Source: Xanthobacter oligotrophicus
Lineage (GTDB): Bacteria > Pseudomonadota > Alphaproteobacteria > Rhizobiales > Xanthobacteraceae
Direction: 5' to 3'
DNA: 64,000 nucleotides
Assembly: GCF_008364685.1 (NCBI RefSeq)
Contig: NZ_VTTL01000003.1
Location: 62,001-126,000, forward strand
Part shown: in pieces, positions 45,950-55,118 of the stretch
Numbering within the stretch: the first letter of the stretch is position 1
Layout: each line of letters begins with the position of its first letter
The notes under the pieces: model-generated
What the model was told of the DNA's origin: nothing
Databases searched by the model: none
The model's input: only the letters and a program-made list of their open reading frames with translations
Program-made: the position numbers and the translations under genes

Positions 45950-48037
45950 TCAGCTCTCGGTCCGCCGTGTTTCAGTTGTTTCAGGCGGCGGGGCCGCGTC
46001 GCGAACGAGAGCGCCGAGGAAGGCGCGCACATCGGCGGGGGTGAACGGCTTCTCGATGAGCGGGCAGCCCGAACGGGCCAGGAAGCGCCCGGCCGACGGG
46101 CCCAGGGTATCGCCGGAGATGAACCCGATCCGCGTCGAAAGGTCGGGCCGGTGGCTGAGCAGCCAGTTGTAGAGGCTGGGGCCATCGCCATCGGGCATGC
46201 GGATGTCGCACAGGATGCCGACGAAATCGGCCGGGCGAGCGGCGGGCGCAGCCCGGGCCAGCAGCGCCTGCGCCTCCCGGCCGCTGTGCGCCACCACAGC
46301 CACGTAGCCGCTGCCTTCGGCGATTTCCGCGAGCAGCCCGGCAATGTCCGGCTCGTCGTCGATGATCAGCACCGATCCCAGATGCGCGCCGGCCGCGTCA
46401 TGCGCATGCTCCTGCGTGCCGGCTGGCGGCGCTTCGGCGGCGACCTCCTCCAGCGGCAGCTGGATGGTGAACAGGGCGCCGCCATCGGGGCCCGTGCCCA
46501 GCTCCAGCGTGCCGCCATGGGCCTCGATCAGCCCGCGCGAGACGGCAAGCCCGATCCCGGTGCCCACCCCCTGGGGCTTGGTGGTGAAGAACGGATCGAA
46601 GATGCGCGAGCGGATGTTCTCGGCGATGCCCGGACCGTTGTCTGCAACCCGGATCAGCACGGCGTTGCGGTCCGCATCGGCCGCCACCGAGACGGAGACA
46701 AGCCGCTCGCCGGCCTTCTCCTCCAGCGCCTGCTGGGCATTGACCAGCAGGTTGAGCAACACCTGGTGGATCTGCCCGGCGTCCAGCATCAGGCGCGGCA
46801 GGCCGGGTTCGACCGCGAGGGACACGTTCACCCCCGAGGCCCGCATGTTGTAGCCTAGCAACTCCACGGCCTCGCGCGCCACGTCCGCGAGATTGGTGGC
46901 CCGGCGCTCCGCCTCGCGCTGGCGCGCCATGTCGAGGAAGCTGCGGACGATCCGGGCGCAGCGGTGCGCGGCCGTCTCGATGCGATCACAGCGCTGGATC
47001 ACCTTCTCAAGGCTGGGCAGGCCCGCGGATCGCACATTGGCTTCCTTCAGCACCTGCTCGCGCAGCAGCATGGTCTGGCCGGTGACCACCGACAGCGGGT
47101 TGTTCAGCTCATGGGCGACGCCCGCGAGCAGCGAGCCCAGCGCCGCAAGCTTTTCCTTCTGATGAAGCGCGTTGCGTTGCCGCTTGATCTCCTCCTCCGC
47201 CCGCTTGGCGGCGCGCAGGTCGCGCATGTGCGCGGCAAACAGCCGGCGCTCGCCACGGGTCACGTCGGTGATGGCCAGTTCGATGGGAATGCGCGTGCCG
47301 TCGGCCAGCAGCGCCGGCAGCTCCAGCCGCTGGCCGATCAGCCGGGTGATGCCGGTGGCGAGGTAGGAGCGCATGCCTGCCGCGTGGGCGGCGCGCAATT
47401 CCGGCGGCACCAGCAGCTCGGCGATGGAGCGGCCGATGGCCTCCTCCTTCCGGTAACCGAAGATCTGCTCGGCGGCCGGGTTGAAATCCACCACGGTGCC
47501 GTCTTCGTCCACCACCACGATGCCGTCGAGGGCAGTGCCGACGATGGCGGCGTGATAGGCCTCGGCCTCCATCTGCGCCTGCGTGCGCCGGACGATCTCC
47601 ATCTCCTGGTGCTTCATGTCGGTGAGGTCGCGGCCGACGCCGAAGCAGCCGACCACCGGGCCGGTGATGTCCGCCCGGTAGGGCGAGATCACCTCCTCCA
47701 GGTATCTCTTGCCCAGGCGGCCGTAATCGACCCAGGCCACCCGGCGCACCAGCTCGCCGCCGAACACCCGCTCCATGAGCGGGGCGTAGGACTCGAACAC
47801 GCAGGGCTCAAGGAAATCCTGCACGGGCCGGTCGATCACCTCGTCCCGGCTGCGCTCGATGAAATCCATGAACTCCTGGTTGGCGAAGCGGCAGACGCCG
47901 GAGCTGTCGAGAAGCACCGCGCGGCCGGGGATGGACTGGAACAGCGCCGTGAACAGGCCGAGGTCGGAGAGCCGGACGAGGCTTGCATCGCCACGGCCGT
48001 CCGGCGCGATCTCCTGCATGTCCAGAGGCGATGTCAT
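45950..48037 (-). CDS. PAS-domain hybrid sensor histidine kinase
   Basis: A 695-residue cytoplasmic kinase without transmembrane helices. Domain order: PAS 1 (about residues 25-145), PAS 2 (about 155-275), dimerisation/phosphoacceptor domain with His309 in AGVAHELNNPLSVV, ATPase domain with N-box LLNLLVNAQQAL, NGPGI and GTGIGLAVS, and a C-terminal receiver (about 553-680) with Asp611 in LCDIRMPDGDG. The phosphate may pass to its own receiver or onward through a phosphotransfer protein. A perfect AGGAGG sets the ATG at 48037. It is followed by the globin gene. Confidence 0.92.
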   Translation of the reverse strand: MTSPLDMQEIAPDGRGDASLVRLSDLGLFTALFQSIPGRAVLLDSSGVCRFANQEFMDFIERSRDEVIDRPVQDFLEPCVFESYAPLMERVFGGELVRRVAWVDYGRLGKRYLEEVISPYRADITGPVVGCFGVGRDLTDMKHQEMEIVRRTQAQMEAEAYHAAIVGTALDGIVVVDEDGTVVDFNPAAEQIFGYRKEEAIGRSIAELLVPPELRAAHAAGMRSYLATGITRLIGQRLELPALLADGTRIPIELAITDVTRGERRLFAAHMRDLRAAKRAEEEIKRQRNALHQKEKLAALGSLLAGVAHELNNPLSVVTGQTMLLREQVLKEANVRSAGLPSLEKVIQRCDRIETAAHRCARIVRSFLDMARQREAERRATNLADVAREAVELLGYNMRASGVNVSLAVEPGLPRLMLDAGQIHQVLLNLLVNAQQALEEKAGERLVSVSVAADADRNAVLIRVADNGPGIAENIRSRIFDPFFTTKPQGVGTGIGLAVSRGLIEAHGGTLELGTGPDGGALFTIQLPLEEVAAEAPPAGTQEHAHDAAGAHLGSVLIIDDEPDIAGLLAEIAEGSGYVAVVAHSGREAQALLARAAPAARPADFVGILCDIRMPDGDGPSLYNWLLSHRPDLSTRIGFISGDTLGPSAGRFLARSGCPLIEKPFTPADVRAFLGALVRDAAPPPETTETRRTES

Positions 48038-48396
48038 GGCGTCCTCCTGCCTCGCCGTCTTCCTGCCGTCTTGCGGGCCCACTGGCATAGCCCCGCGCGA
48101 CTGGGCTGGGAGCGGCGCCACGCGCGCTTCGGCGAGGCTGAGTAGGCCAGCATTGTTTCAGCCCGGTTTCAACCCGGCCGCCCCGCGCTGGCCGCGCCCT
48201 CCGGGGTGACCCGCAATTGATCGCGCCGGACGGCCTTGTCATTCTCCCATGCGCCCTCCCCGGCGATCTCCATGCGGACGCGCCCGGGGCGCGGGCCGGG
48301 ACGGCGGCGCAATGATCGTGCTTCGACATCGTCCGGACGTACGAAGATGGGCATCATGCCGGGACCCGCGCATGGTCCCGGGATCGGGGGAGCATC
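48038..48396. other. Divergent intergenic region before the P-type ATPase
   Basis: This 359-bp region has no credible gene. It separates the divergent histidine kinase and P-type ATPase genes and must hold both promoters. Two inverted repeats sit near the ATPase side; one is listed separately. The other is centred on GTCCGGAC (about 48323-48348) with CTTCG/CGAAG arms. Confidence 0.5.
48359..48381. promoter_or_regulatory. Inverted repeat just upstream of the P-type ATPase
   Basis: CCGGGACC and GGTCCCGG form an 8-bp perfect inverted repeat with a 7-bp spacer, five bases before the GGGGGAG ribosome-binding site. It could be an operator or a leader-RNA hairpin that affects translation. Confidence 0.4.
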
Positions 48397-50973
48397 TTGA
48401 ACATCGTCTCCGAGACCTCCCGGCAAAAGCGGCCCGACAGCCTGCGCGCCTTCTGGACCCAGCCCCCCGAAGCGATCAGCGCCCTGCTTGGCTGCGGGCA
48501 CGACGGCCTCGGCACCGATGATGCCGCCCGCCGGCTTGCGCAATACGGGCCGAACAGCGATGTGGAGGCGAAGGCCGACAGCCTCGCCCGAGCAATCTTC
48601 CGCCGCCTGCTGGAACCCCTCTCCCTCATCCTGCTTGCCGCCGGCATCGTCTCGGTGCTGACCGGCGATGCCGTGGGCGGGTCGATCATCGTGGTGATCC
48701 TGGTGGTCTCCATCGGGCTCGACACGGTGCAGGAAGGCCATGCCGCCCGGACGGCGGAGATCCTGCGCCGCTCGGTGGCGCTCAAGGCCGAGGTCAAGCG
48801 CGACGGCGTCTTCCGCGAGATCGAGGTGGACCAGGTGGTCCCCGGCGACCTCCTGCGGGTGCGGGCAGGCGACATCATCCCCGCCGATGCGCTGATCCTC
48901 GAAAGCCGGGCCTTCACCGCCGGCGAGGCGGCCCTGACCGGCGAGCCCTATCCGGTGGAGAAGCGCGCCGGCCCGAGCGCGGGTGAAAGCCCCGGCGAGG
49001 CCACCAATGCCCTGTTCCGTGGCGCCGTGGCGCAGACCGGGGAGGCACTCGCGCTCGCCGTCGGCACCGGGCGCAACACCGTGTTCGGCGCCGCCGCCTC
49101 GGCGCTGGCGCAGGCGCAGCTGCCCTCGCCCTTCGAACGCGACCTGCACCAGTTCGGCCTCGTGATCGCCCGCCTGACGCTCGGCCTCGTGCTCGTGGTG
49201 CTGGCCACCCGGGTGGCGTTCGGACGCCCCGCGCTCGATTCACTGATGTTCGCCGTGGCCCTGGCCGTGGGCCTGACTCCCGAACTCCTGCCCATGATCA
49301 CCACGGTGACGCTGGCCCGCGGCGCCATGCGGATGGCCGCCCGCAAGGTCATCGTCAAGCGGCTGGCCTCCATCCACGATCTGGGCGCCATGACGGTGCT
49401 GTGCACCGACAAGACCGGGACGCTGACCTCGGCCGAGATTACGCTGGCCCGCAGCCTCGATGCGGCGGGGGCCGACGACCCGCGCGCCGCCCGGCTGGGT
49501 GCTGTCGCGGCGGACCTCGGCGGCGATCGCGGCGCGCTCGATGCGGCGCTGGTGGCGAGTTCCGCTGAGGCTGCGAAAGGCTGGGTGCTGTCGGGCCGGC
49601 AGGCCTTCGATTTCTCGCGCCGCCTGGGTTCGGTTCTGGCAGCCGGCCCGGAAGGGCCGCTGCTGATCGTGAAGGGCGCGCCCGAAGCGGTGCTTGCCCT
49701 GTGCACGGCGCAGCGGGCCGGCGATGTCCGCTCGCCCATGGGCGAGACCGAGCGCGCGCACGCCCTCGAAACGGTCCATGCCCTGGCCCAGGACGGCCTG
49801 CGGACCATCGCCATCGCCTCGCGGGCATGGTCCGGCGCGACCCATGAGATCGAGGCCGACGACGAGAAGGAGCTGGTGTTCGAGGGCCTGTGCGCCTTCG
49901 CCGATCCGCCCAAGGCCACGGCGGCAACCGCCATCGCCCGGCTCGGCTCGGCCGGCGTGCGGCTGAAGATCCTGTCGGGCGATGATCCCATTGTGGTGAA
50001 GCGCCTCGCCGGCCTCGTCGGGCTGAACGCGCAGACGGTGCTGTCCGGCACCGACATCGCCGCGCTGAGCGACGATGCCCTGGCCGTCCGGGTGCAGACC
50101 GTGGACGCCTACGGACGCCTCGCGCCCGACCAGAAGTCGCGCATCATCAAAGCCTTGCAGGCTCGAGGCGCGGTGGTGGGCTATCTCGGCGACGGCATCA
50201 ACGACGCCCCGGCGTTGAAGGGGGCGGACATCGGCCTGTCGGTGGCGGGGGCGACGGGCGTCGCCCAGGCCGCAGCCGACATGATCCTGCTCGCCTCCGA
50301 CCTCGAAGTGGTGGCCGACGGCGTTCAAGAGGGCCGGCGGACCTTCGCCAACATCCTCAAGTACGTGCGCATGGGGGCAAGCTCCAACTTCGGCAACATG
50401 CTGTCCATGGCGGTGGCCTCCATCGCCCTGCCGTTCCTGCCCATGCTGCCGACGCAGATCCTGCTGAACAACCTGCTCTACGATCTCTCGGAGATCGGCA
50501 TCCCGTTCGACGACGTGCGCCCCGAGGCGACCCAGCGACCGCAGGTCTGGGACATGCACGGCCTCCTGCACTTCGCCGGCGTGATGGGGCCGCTCTCCTC
50601 GCTGTTCGACTTCCTGACCTTCGGCGCCCTGCTGTTCGTGTTCCACGCCACGCCGGACGCGTTCCGCACCGCGTGGTTCCTGGAATCCATGGCGACGCAG
50701 ATCCTCGTCATCTTCATCATCCGCACCAACGGCCGGCCGTGGCAGGACCTGCCTAGCCCGGCGCTGGCCATCTCCTCGCTGGTGGCGCTCCTGGTGGCAC
50801 TAGTGCTGCCCTTCACGCCCATGGGCGCCTGGTTCGGCTTCGAGGCGCCGCCGCCCGCCATGCTCCTCGGCATCGCCGGCGTGGTCGTCACCTATCTGGT
50901 GTGCGCCGAGGTGCTGAAGCCCCTGGCCCTCAGCGGACGAAAGCGCATCGGGGTCGCGCCCGGCGCACCGTGA
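48397..50973 (+). CDS. P-type cation-transporting ATPase (MgtA-like)
   Basis: An 858-residue P-type ATPase. Motifs in order: actuator TGE in AALTGEPYPVEK, phosphorylation site Asp338 in CTDKTGTLTSAE, nucleotide-binding KGAPEAVLALC, and the hinge GDGINDAPALKGADIGLSVAGATGVAQAAADMILL. The absence of N-terminal metal-binding Cys repeats and the overall order fit the Mg2+-importing P3B class or a related cation pump, in the inner membrane. The start codon is TTG, preceded by GGGGGAG. The transported ion is inferred from family resemblance only. Confidence 0.88.
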   Translation: MNIVSETSRQKRPDSLRAFWTQPPEAISALLGCGHDGLGTDDAARRLAQYGPNSDVEAKADSLARAIFRRLLEPLSLILLAAGIVSVLTGDAVGGSIIVVILVVSIGLDTVQEGHAARTAEILRRSVALKAEVKRDGVFREIEVDQVVPGDLLRVRAGDIIPADALILESRAFTAGEAALTGEPYPVEKRAGPSAGESPGEATNALFRGAVAQTGEALALAVGTGRNTVFGAAASALAQAQLPSPFERDLHQFGLVIARLTLGLVLVVLATRVAFGRPALDSLMFAVALAVGLTPELLPMITTVTLARGAMRMAARKVIVKRLASIHDLGAMTVLCTDKTGTLTSAEITLARSLDAAGADDPRAARLGAVAADLGGDRGALDAALVASSAEAAKGWVLSGRQAFDFSRRLGSVLAAGPEGPLLIVKGAPEAVLALCTAQRAGDVRSPMGETERAHALETVHALAQDGLRTIAIASRAWSGATHEIEADDEKELVFEGLCAFADPPKATAATAIARLGSAGVRLKILSGDDPIVVKRLAGLVGLNAQTVLSGTDIAALSDDALAVRVQTVDAYGRLAPDQKSRIIKALQARGAVVGYLGDGINDAPALKGADIGLSVAGATGVAQAAADMILLASDLEVVADGVQEGRRTFANILKYVRMGASSNFGNMLSMAVASIALPFLPMLPTQILLNNLLYDLSEIGIPFDDVRPEATQRPQVWDMHGLLHFAGVMGPLSSLFDFLTFGALLFVFHATPDAFRTAWFLESMATQILVIFIIRTNGRPWQDLPSPALAISSLVALLVALVLPFTPMGAWFGFEAPPPAMLLGIAGVVVTYLVCAEVLKPLALSGRKRIGVAPGAP

Positions 50974-50997
50974 CCCGTGACTATTGTGCCCGGCCGG

Positions 50998-51876
50998 TCA
51001 CGTGTTGCCTGTACCGGCGCGGTGGCTGTCCTCGACAAGGGCGATCAGGTCCTGGCGGATCGACAGGGTGCGGCTGTAAAGGCCGATGGTGCGTGTCGGC
51101 TGGGGCGGCGGCAGCGGCAGGGTCACCACCCTCGCCCCTTCAAGGCGCGGCCCGGTCCAGTCCGGGATGATCGCCACCCCGAGGCCTGCGGAGACCATGG
51201 CCACGATCCCGTCCAGGGCGTCCAGTTCGATCCGCTCGCGCACCACAATCCCGGTGGTGCGCAGAAAACGGTCGACGATCCGGCCGCCCCAGTTGCGCCG
51301 GTCGTAGCGGATGAAGGCCTCGCTGGAGAGCAGCGAAAGCGGATCGCGTCCGGCGCAGGCGGGAGGCGCGATCAGCACCAGCGGCTCGACGGCCCAGGGG
51401 CTGAAGCGCTCGCCCTTGCGCAAAGGCGCGGGCGGCTCCACCACGATGGCGGCGTCGAGCGAGCCGTCGAGCACCCGCTCGCACAGGTCGAGGGAGGTTC
51501 CCGGCTCGATCATCACGTCGAGGTCCGGATGACGCTTCGTGAGGGTGCACAGCAGCGGCGGCAGGATCCCGGTGCTTGCGGTGGCGATGGTGCCGAGCCG
51601 CAATTCGCCGGCGATGCCGCCGCTGTCGCTCGCGCGCCTTTGGAGGTCGGTGGCCTGGTCGACCATGGCGCGCAGGCCCGGCAGCAGCCGCGCCGCAGAC
51701 GCGGTCGGCGCGATGCTCCGCCCGGCCCGGCCGATCAGCACGGTGCCAAGCTCACTCTCCAGCGTCTTGATCCGCAGCGCCACGGCCCCGGCGGTCAGGC
51801 CGAGCCGGCGCGCCGCGGCAGCGATGGACCGCTCCTCGATGACGGCGATGGCGGTCCTGACGAACTCGGTGTCCAT
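50998..51876 (-). CDS. LysR-family transcriptional regulator
   Basis: A 292-residue LysR regulator. The N-terminal helix-turn-helix (about residues 3-62) includes FVRTAIAVIEERSIAAAARRLGLTAGAVALRIKTLE, and a periplasmic-binding-like effector domain follows. It is divergent from the VOC gene 92 bp away, which is the usual arrangement for a LysR target. The effector is unknown. Confidence 0.88.
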   Translation of the reverse strand: MDTEFVRTAIAVIEERSIAAAARRLGLTAGAVALRIKTLESELGTVLIGRAGRSIAPTASAARLLPGLRAMVDQATDLQRRASDSGGIAGELRLGTIATASTGILPPLLCTLTKRHPDLDVMIEPGTSLDLCERVLDGSLDAAIVVEPPAPLRKGERFSPWAVEPLVLIAPPACAGRDPLSLLSSEAFIRYDRRNWGGRIVDRFLRTTGIVVRERIELDALDGIVAMVSAGLGVAIIPDWTGPRLEGARVVTLPLPPPQPTRTIGLYSRTLSIRQDLIALVEDSHRAGTGNT

Positions 51877-51968
51877 CCGCAGTTTTCCTGATTCTTGAAG
51901 TCAGGCTCCAGCAGCTTTTATCGCCTATCGGCATGGCGTAGCAAGGAGCCGCACAGGAGATTGCCCCC

Positions 51969-52406
51969 ATGTCGCTTCCCTCCACCTCGCTTCGCCCCTT
52001 CCACCTCGCCTTCCCCGTCCATGATCTTGCCGCCGCCCGCGCCTTCTATGGCGAAAGGCTCGGCTGCCCCGAGGGGCGCAGTTCCGACGAATGGATCGAT
52101 TTCGATTTCTACGGCCACCAGATCGTCGCCCATGTGGTGCCGGGCATGGCCGAGGCCGACCGGGGCGGCAATGCGGTGGACGGTCATCACGTGCCCGTGC
52201 CGCACTTCGGCGTGGTGCTGAAGATGGCCGACTGGCAGGCCCTGGCCGACCGGTTGACGGCGGCGGGCACCCGCTTCGACATCGAGCCCTATGTGCGCTT
52301 CAAGGGCCAGCCCGGCGAGCAGGCCACCATGTTCTTCCGCGACCCGAGCGGCAACGCCATCGAGATCAAGGCGTTCGAGGACCTGGGCCAGCTGTTCGCC
52401 AAGTGA
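51969..52406 (+). CDS. VOC-family (glyoxalase/dioxygenase-like) protein
   Basis: A 145-residue vicinal-oxygen-chelate protein: [24 protein letters not shown] at the N-terminus and [16 protein letters not shown] at the C-terminus, with metal-ligand candidates His in HLAF and Glu in AIEIK. Its activity could be a dioxygenase, glyoxalase or similar. GGAG lies upstream of the ATG. The divergent LysR gene is a probable regulator. Confidence 0.85.
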   Translation: MSLPSTSLRPFHLAFPVHDLAAARAFYGERLGCPEGRSSDEWIDFDFYGHQIVAHVVPGMAEADRGGNAVDGHHVPVPHFGVVLKMADWQALADRLTAAGTRFDIEPYVRFKGQPGEQATMFFRDPSGNAIEIKAFEDLGQLFAK

Positions 52407-52446
52407 ACGTAACGTATGAGGTGTGAAGCCGGGGGGCGGCGCGGGT

Positions 52447-52953
52447 TCAGCCCCGCGGCGTACCCCGGGCTTTTTCAAAGCGCTTGATCACGCGCTCCCG
52501 CTTCAGTCGCGAGAGCCTCTGGATCCAGAACACGCCGTCGAGCTGGTCGATCTCGTGCTGGTGGCAGATCGCGCGCAGGCCCTCGGCCTCCTCGACGTGT
52601 TCGGCGCCGCTCAGGTCCTGGTAGCGCACGTGGACGCGCGCCGGGCGCTCCACCTCCTCCGACACGCCGGGCATGGAGACGCTGCCTTCCGGATGCCGGA
52701 TCAGCTCCGCCGAGGCCCACACGATCTGCGGATTGATGTAGGCGCGCACGCCGTCCTCGGCCGAAAGCTCCAACACCACCACTCGCTTGCCGATGCCGAT
52801 ATGCGGTGCCGTGATCCCGATCCCCGGCGCGGCACGCAGGGTGTCGAGCAGGTCGGCGACGAGATGTGCCAGCTCTTCATCGAAGACGGTCACAGGCGCG
52901 GCCACGCTGCGCAGGCGCGCATCCGGGAAGATGATGATCTGCCTTGCCGTCAC
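52447..52953 (-). CDS. Peptide-deformylase-like protein with altered metal site
   Basis: A 168-residue member of the peptide deformylase family. The three motifs are recognisable but degenerate. Motif 1 is GIGITAPHIG, with His in place of the usual Gln. Motif 2 is EGSVSMPG, with Ser91 where the metal-ligand Cys should be. Motif 3 is QHEIDQLDG, with His133 and Glu134 kept but Gln137 where the third ligand His should be. Two of three metal ligands are thus lost, so normal removal of formyl groups from nascent proteins is unlikely. It may be a pseudoenzyme or use another chemistry. A standard deformylase must exist elsewhere in the genome. Confidence 0.85.
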   Translation of the reverse strand: MTARQIIIFPDARLRSVAAPVTVFDEELAHLVADLLDTLRAAPGIGITAPHIGIGKRVVVLELSAEDGVRAYINPQIVWASAELIRHPEGSVSMPGVSEEVERPARVHVRYQDLSGAEHVEEAEGLRAICHQHEIDQLDGVFWIQRLSRLKRERVIKRFEKARGTPRG

Positions 52954-53154
52954 GATCCGCTGCCTCGCGCCGCCGCTTCTCTGGTACGCCCCTGGAAGCC
53001 CTGACGCTCCAAGTGCCTCAACGATAAGCGCACGCCGCTGAAGCCCTCCTTCTCAGAACCTCCGCGTCGCGCGCAAGAGGGCTTTGGAGTGGCAGATCCA
53101 GCCTCTCCGTTCAAGTTTCCAACGGACGTTTCGGGCTGCAATTTCGGAGCTGAT

Positions 53155-53193
53155 GCACCCGGCACTATACGAACGTGCGGCCTCTGCCTTCGG
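53155..53193 (-). repeat. 3' half of tRNA-Arg(CCG), probable att site scar
   Basis: This 39-bp stretch matches the intact tRNA-Arg gene at 63650-63726 in 37 of 39 positions (mismatches only in the T-loop region) and in the same orientation. It runs from the 3' acceptor strand to the anticodon loop and then stops matching. That extent is the usual core copied by tRNA-targeting integrases. Confidence 0.8.
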
Positions 53194-53286
53194 CAGGGAT
53201 TACTGGTAGCTCCGTCGAAATTACGAAGTAGCGCGAAGAAATTAATTATCATACTGCGAATAATCAAGAATTTTAGATGAGCTTTA
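53194..53286. other. AT-rich spacer inside the island end
   Basis: This is a locally AT-rich segment (for example GAAATTAATTATCATACTG) between the tRNA fragment and the transposase remnant. No gene was seen. Such AT-rich ends are common in integrated elements. Confidence 0.45.
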
Positions 53287-53577
53287 GCCGCGGCTATCCT
53301 TTTCGCCGACAAGGGCTATGACGCCAAGGCCGACCGGGCCGTCGCCCGAGCCCGCGGCATCGCGCCGGTCATCCCTTTCAAATCCAACGCGAAAACCCGG
53401 CCGGTCTTCTTTCCGAAGGCGCTCTATCGGGGCCGCGCCCGCATCGAGCAGTGCTTCGGAAAGCTCAAGCGATTCAAACGCGTCGTGCTAAGATGCGAGA
53501 AGATCGAATGCGGCTCCGACGCCATCGTCGCTCTTGCCTGAAGCTTGATCCTCATCAAGGTCGTCCACACCTCCTAG
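53287..53577 (+). pseudogene. IS5-type transposase, C-terminal remnant
   Basis: In frame from 53290, the translation reads FADKGYDAKADRAVARARG, then FPKALYRGRARIEQCFGKLKRFKRVVLRCEK, and ends ALA-stop-SLILIKVVHTS. This is the C-terminal third of an IS5-family DDE transposase, containing the final catalytic Glu (RIEQCFGKLK). The N-terminal part is missing. A TGA at 53539-53541 stands where the family usually has a Cys codon, so the gene is dead. Terminal inverted repeats were not found. Confidence 0.82.
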
Positions 53578-53593
53578 ACGCCGGTTTCCGCCG

Positions 53594-55054
53594 TCAGCTG
53601 GATTCAGCCCGGCGGCATGGGGCGTCAAGGTCCTGAAGGAGGAGCTTCCGGTCATCCGGGATGACGCCAACAGCAAATCCGGGACAATTGAGTGACCCGA
53701 TTGCCAATTGGCCGTCCCGGATCGTCAGGCGAGCCGGCTTTCCCGGGGCGCGATGGTAAAGATCGGGGTGCTTCGCCACGAAATGGTCCTGCTCGTCATC
53801 AGGGGCGAAGCTCATTCCGTCGATATAGTGGTGGCCGTTGCGCTCGAGGTGCGTGAGGCCGAGCAGCGAGACGAGGGCGATGTCCTGCTGCGTACAGATG
53901 CCGGCCCAGGTGCACAGGTCCTCGGCGGAGACGAAATAGCGTCCGCCGCCCCCTTCGGCATTGCGCCGGGCCACCCGCGCCGCATTCAGGATGGACTTGT
54001 AGAAGCCCTTGCACGTCTTACTGGAAACGCCCTGGTAGCCGAGCCCGACGGCACGCGGGAAGGCGTCGAGATCGCCATCCGATTCATCGATCATCATCGG
54101 CTTGAGCATGGAGAGCGCCCGGACATCCCGCTCCAGCGCCACGGCCCGCTTGATGGGCTGCTCGATGCATAGAACGGAAGCCGCGAGCCGCTTCAGGGCC
54201 GGGTGTTCATCGATGCGGCGCCATAGCTCGGCGATGCCTTCCACGTCGCCATATTGCTCATTGCCGTCGAGGGTGGAGCGGTAGTCTCCGGCGGACCCGT
54301 CCAGGACGGCGGCGATGCCCTGGAGCCGGTCGAGGTCCGCCGCCGGGTCGCCGGACACCTTGATCTTGAAGTAGCGGCAGCCATAGGCCCGCACCACCTC
54401 CGCCAGCGTGCGCGGCAGACCGTCATCCGGCGCCGCCGCATCCAGGTCGCCGGCATCCAGGGCATCCACCAGCCCTACCGTGTGGCGCACGGCGATGCTG
54501 TCGGCGGGCGCAAGGCCGGCGAGGAATCCGGGCAGGTCGAAGCCCGCAAGGTCGGGCGTCAGCTCGGTGACGGCCAGGCCCGGCACGTTCGCCGTGATCA
54601 TTTCGGCAAACGACAGGCCGAGCATGCGCCCCACCGCGTCAAGGATCGCCCGGTCGATCAGTGCCGGGCCGTAGGATGCCACCAGCGGGTTCAGCCCCAC
54701 CACGCGGCAGCTTGCTTGCTGTTGCGGATAGACGCGGGCCGAAAGACCGAAAGGCGTATCGGTGCCAGCGTGCCGGTAGAGGTCGAGGGCAATGGCGAGG
54801 GCGGTGCGCAACTGTTCGACATTGTCGGCGTCGGTGAGCTGCGGGTTCTTATCGAACCATTTCGGCAGCAGACATTCCGCTGCGATGCCGACCGCTCCGC
54901 CACCATCGGCCCGCGCGATGCGCACCCGCAGCACGGCCTGCCGGGCCTCCGTCATGGTGGTGACGCCGAAGCGGAACGGCAGGCGCAGGCGCACTGTGCG
55001 TTCCGTCAGTTCGGCCTCGACCAGACGCACGCGCACGTCTTCCGGTCTGCTCAT
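53594..55054 (-). CDS. Enolase-superfamily enzyme (mandelate racemase/muconate cycloisomerase type)
   Basis: A 486-residue protein with an enolase-superfamily N-terminal cap (RLPFRFGVTTMTEA) and TIM-barrel motifs. The KxK catalytic pair is in RYFKIKVSGD, and metal ligands are Asp in STLDGNEQY, Glu in CIEQPI and Asp/Glu in MIDESDGD. A further Lys lies in GVSSKTCKG. The KxK plus distal Lys arrangement fits the muconate-cycloisomerase-like subgroup. It could be a racemase/epimerase, cycloisomerase or dehydratase. It is longer than usual for the family (about 370-400). It follows the IclR gene by 64 bp on the same strand. Confidence 0.82.
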   Translation of the reverse strand: MSRPEDVRVRLVEAELTERTVRLRLPFRFGVTTMTEARQAVLRVRIARADGGGAVGIAAECLLPKWFDKNPQLTDADNVEQLRTALAIALDLYRHAGTDTPFGLSARVYPQQQASCRVVGLNPLVASYGPALIDRAILDAVGRMLGLSFAEMITANVPGLAVTELTPDLAGFDLPGFLAGLAPADSIAVRHTVGLVDALDAGDLDAAAPDDGLPRTLAEVVRAYGCRYFKIKVSGDPAADLDRLQGIAAVLDGSAGDYRSTLDGNEQYGDVEGIAELWRRIDEHPALKRLAASVLCIEQPIKRAVALERDVRALSMLKPMMIDESDGDLDAFPRAVGLGYQGVSSKTCKGFYKSILNAARVARRNAEGGGGRYFVSAEDLCTWAGICTQQDIALVSLLGLTHLERNGHHYIDGMSFAPDDEQDHFVAKHPDLYHRAPGKPARLTIRDGQLAIGSLNCPGFAVGVIPDDRKLLLQDLDAPCRRAESS

Positions 55055-55118
55055 GGAACAGCCTCTTGAAGCAGGAAGGGAGCAAGATGAGAACCGATGC
55101 CGCGCGCGCGGCCGGCCC

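Noticed and set aside
52950-53312. 120-codon minus-strand frame over the tRNA-Arg fragment
   Set aside because: It translates tRNA-derived and AT-rich non-coding DNA and overlaps the start of the deformylase-like gene.
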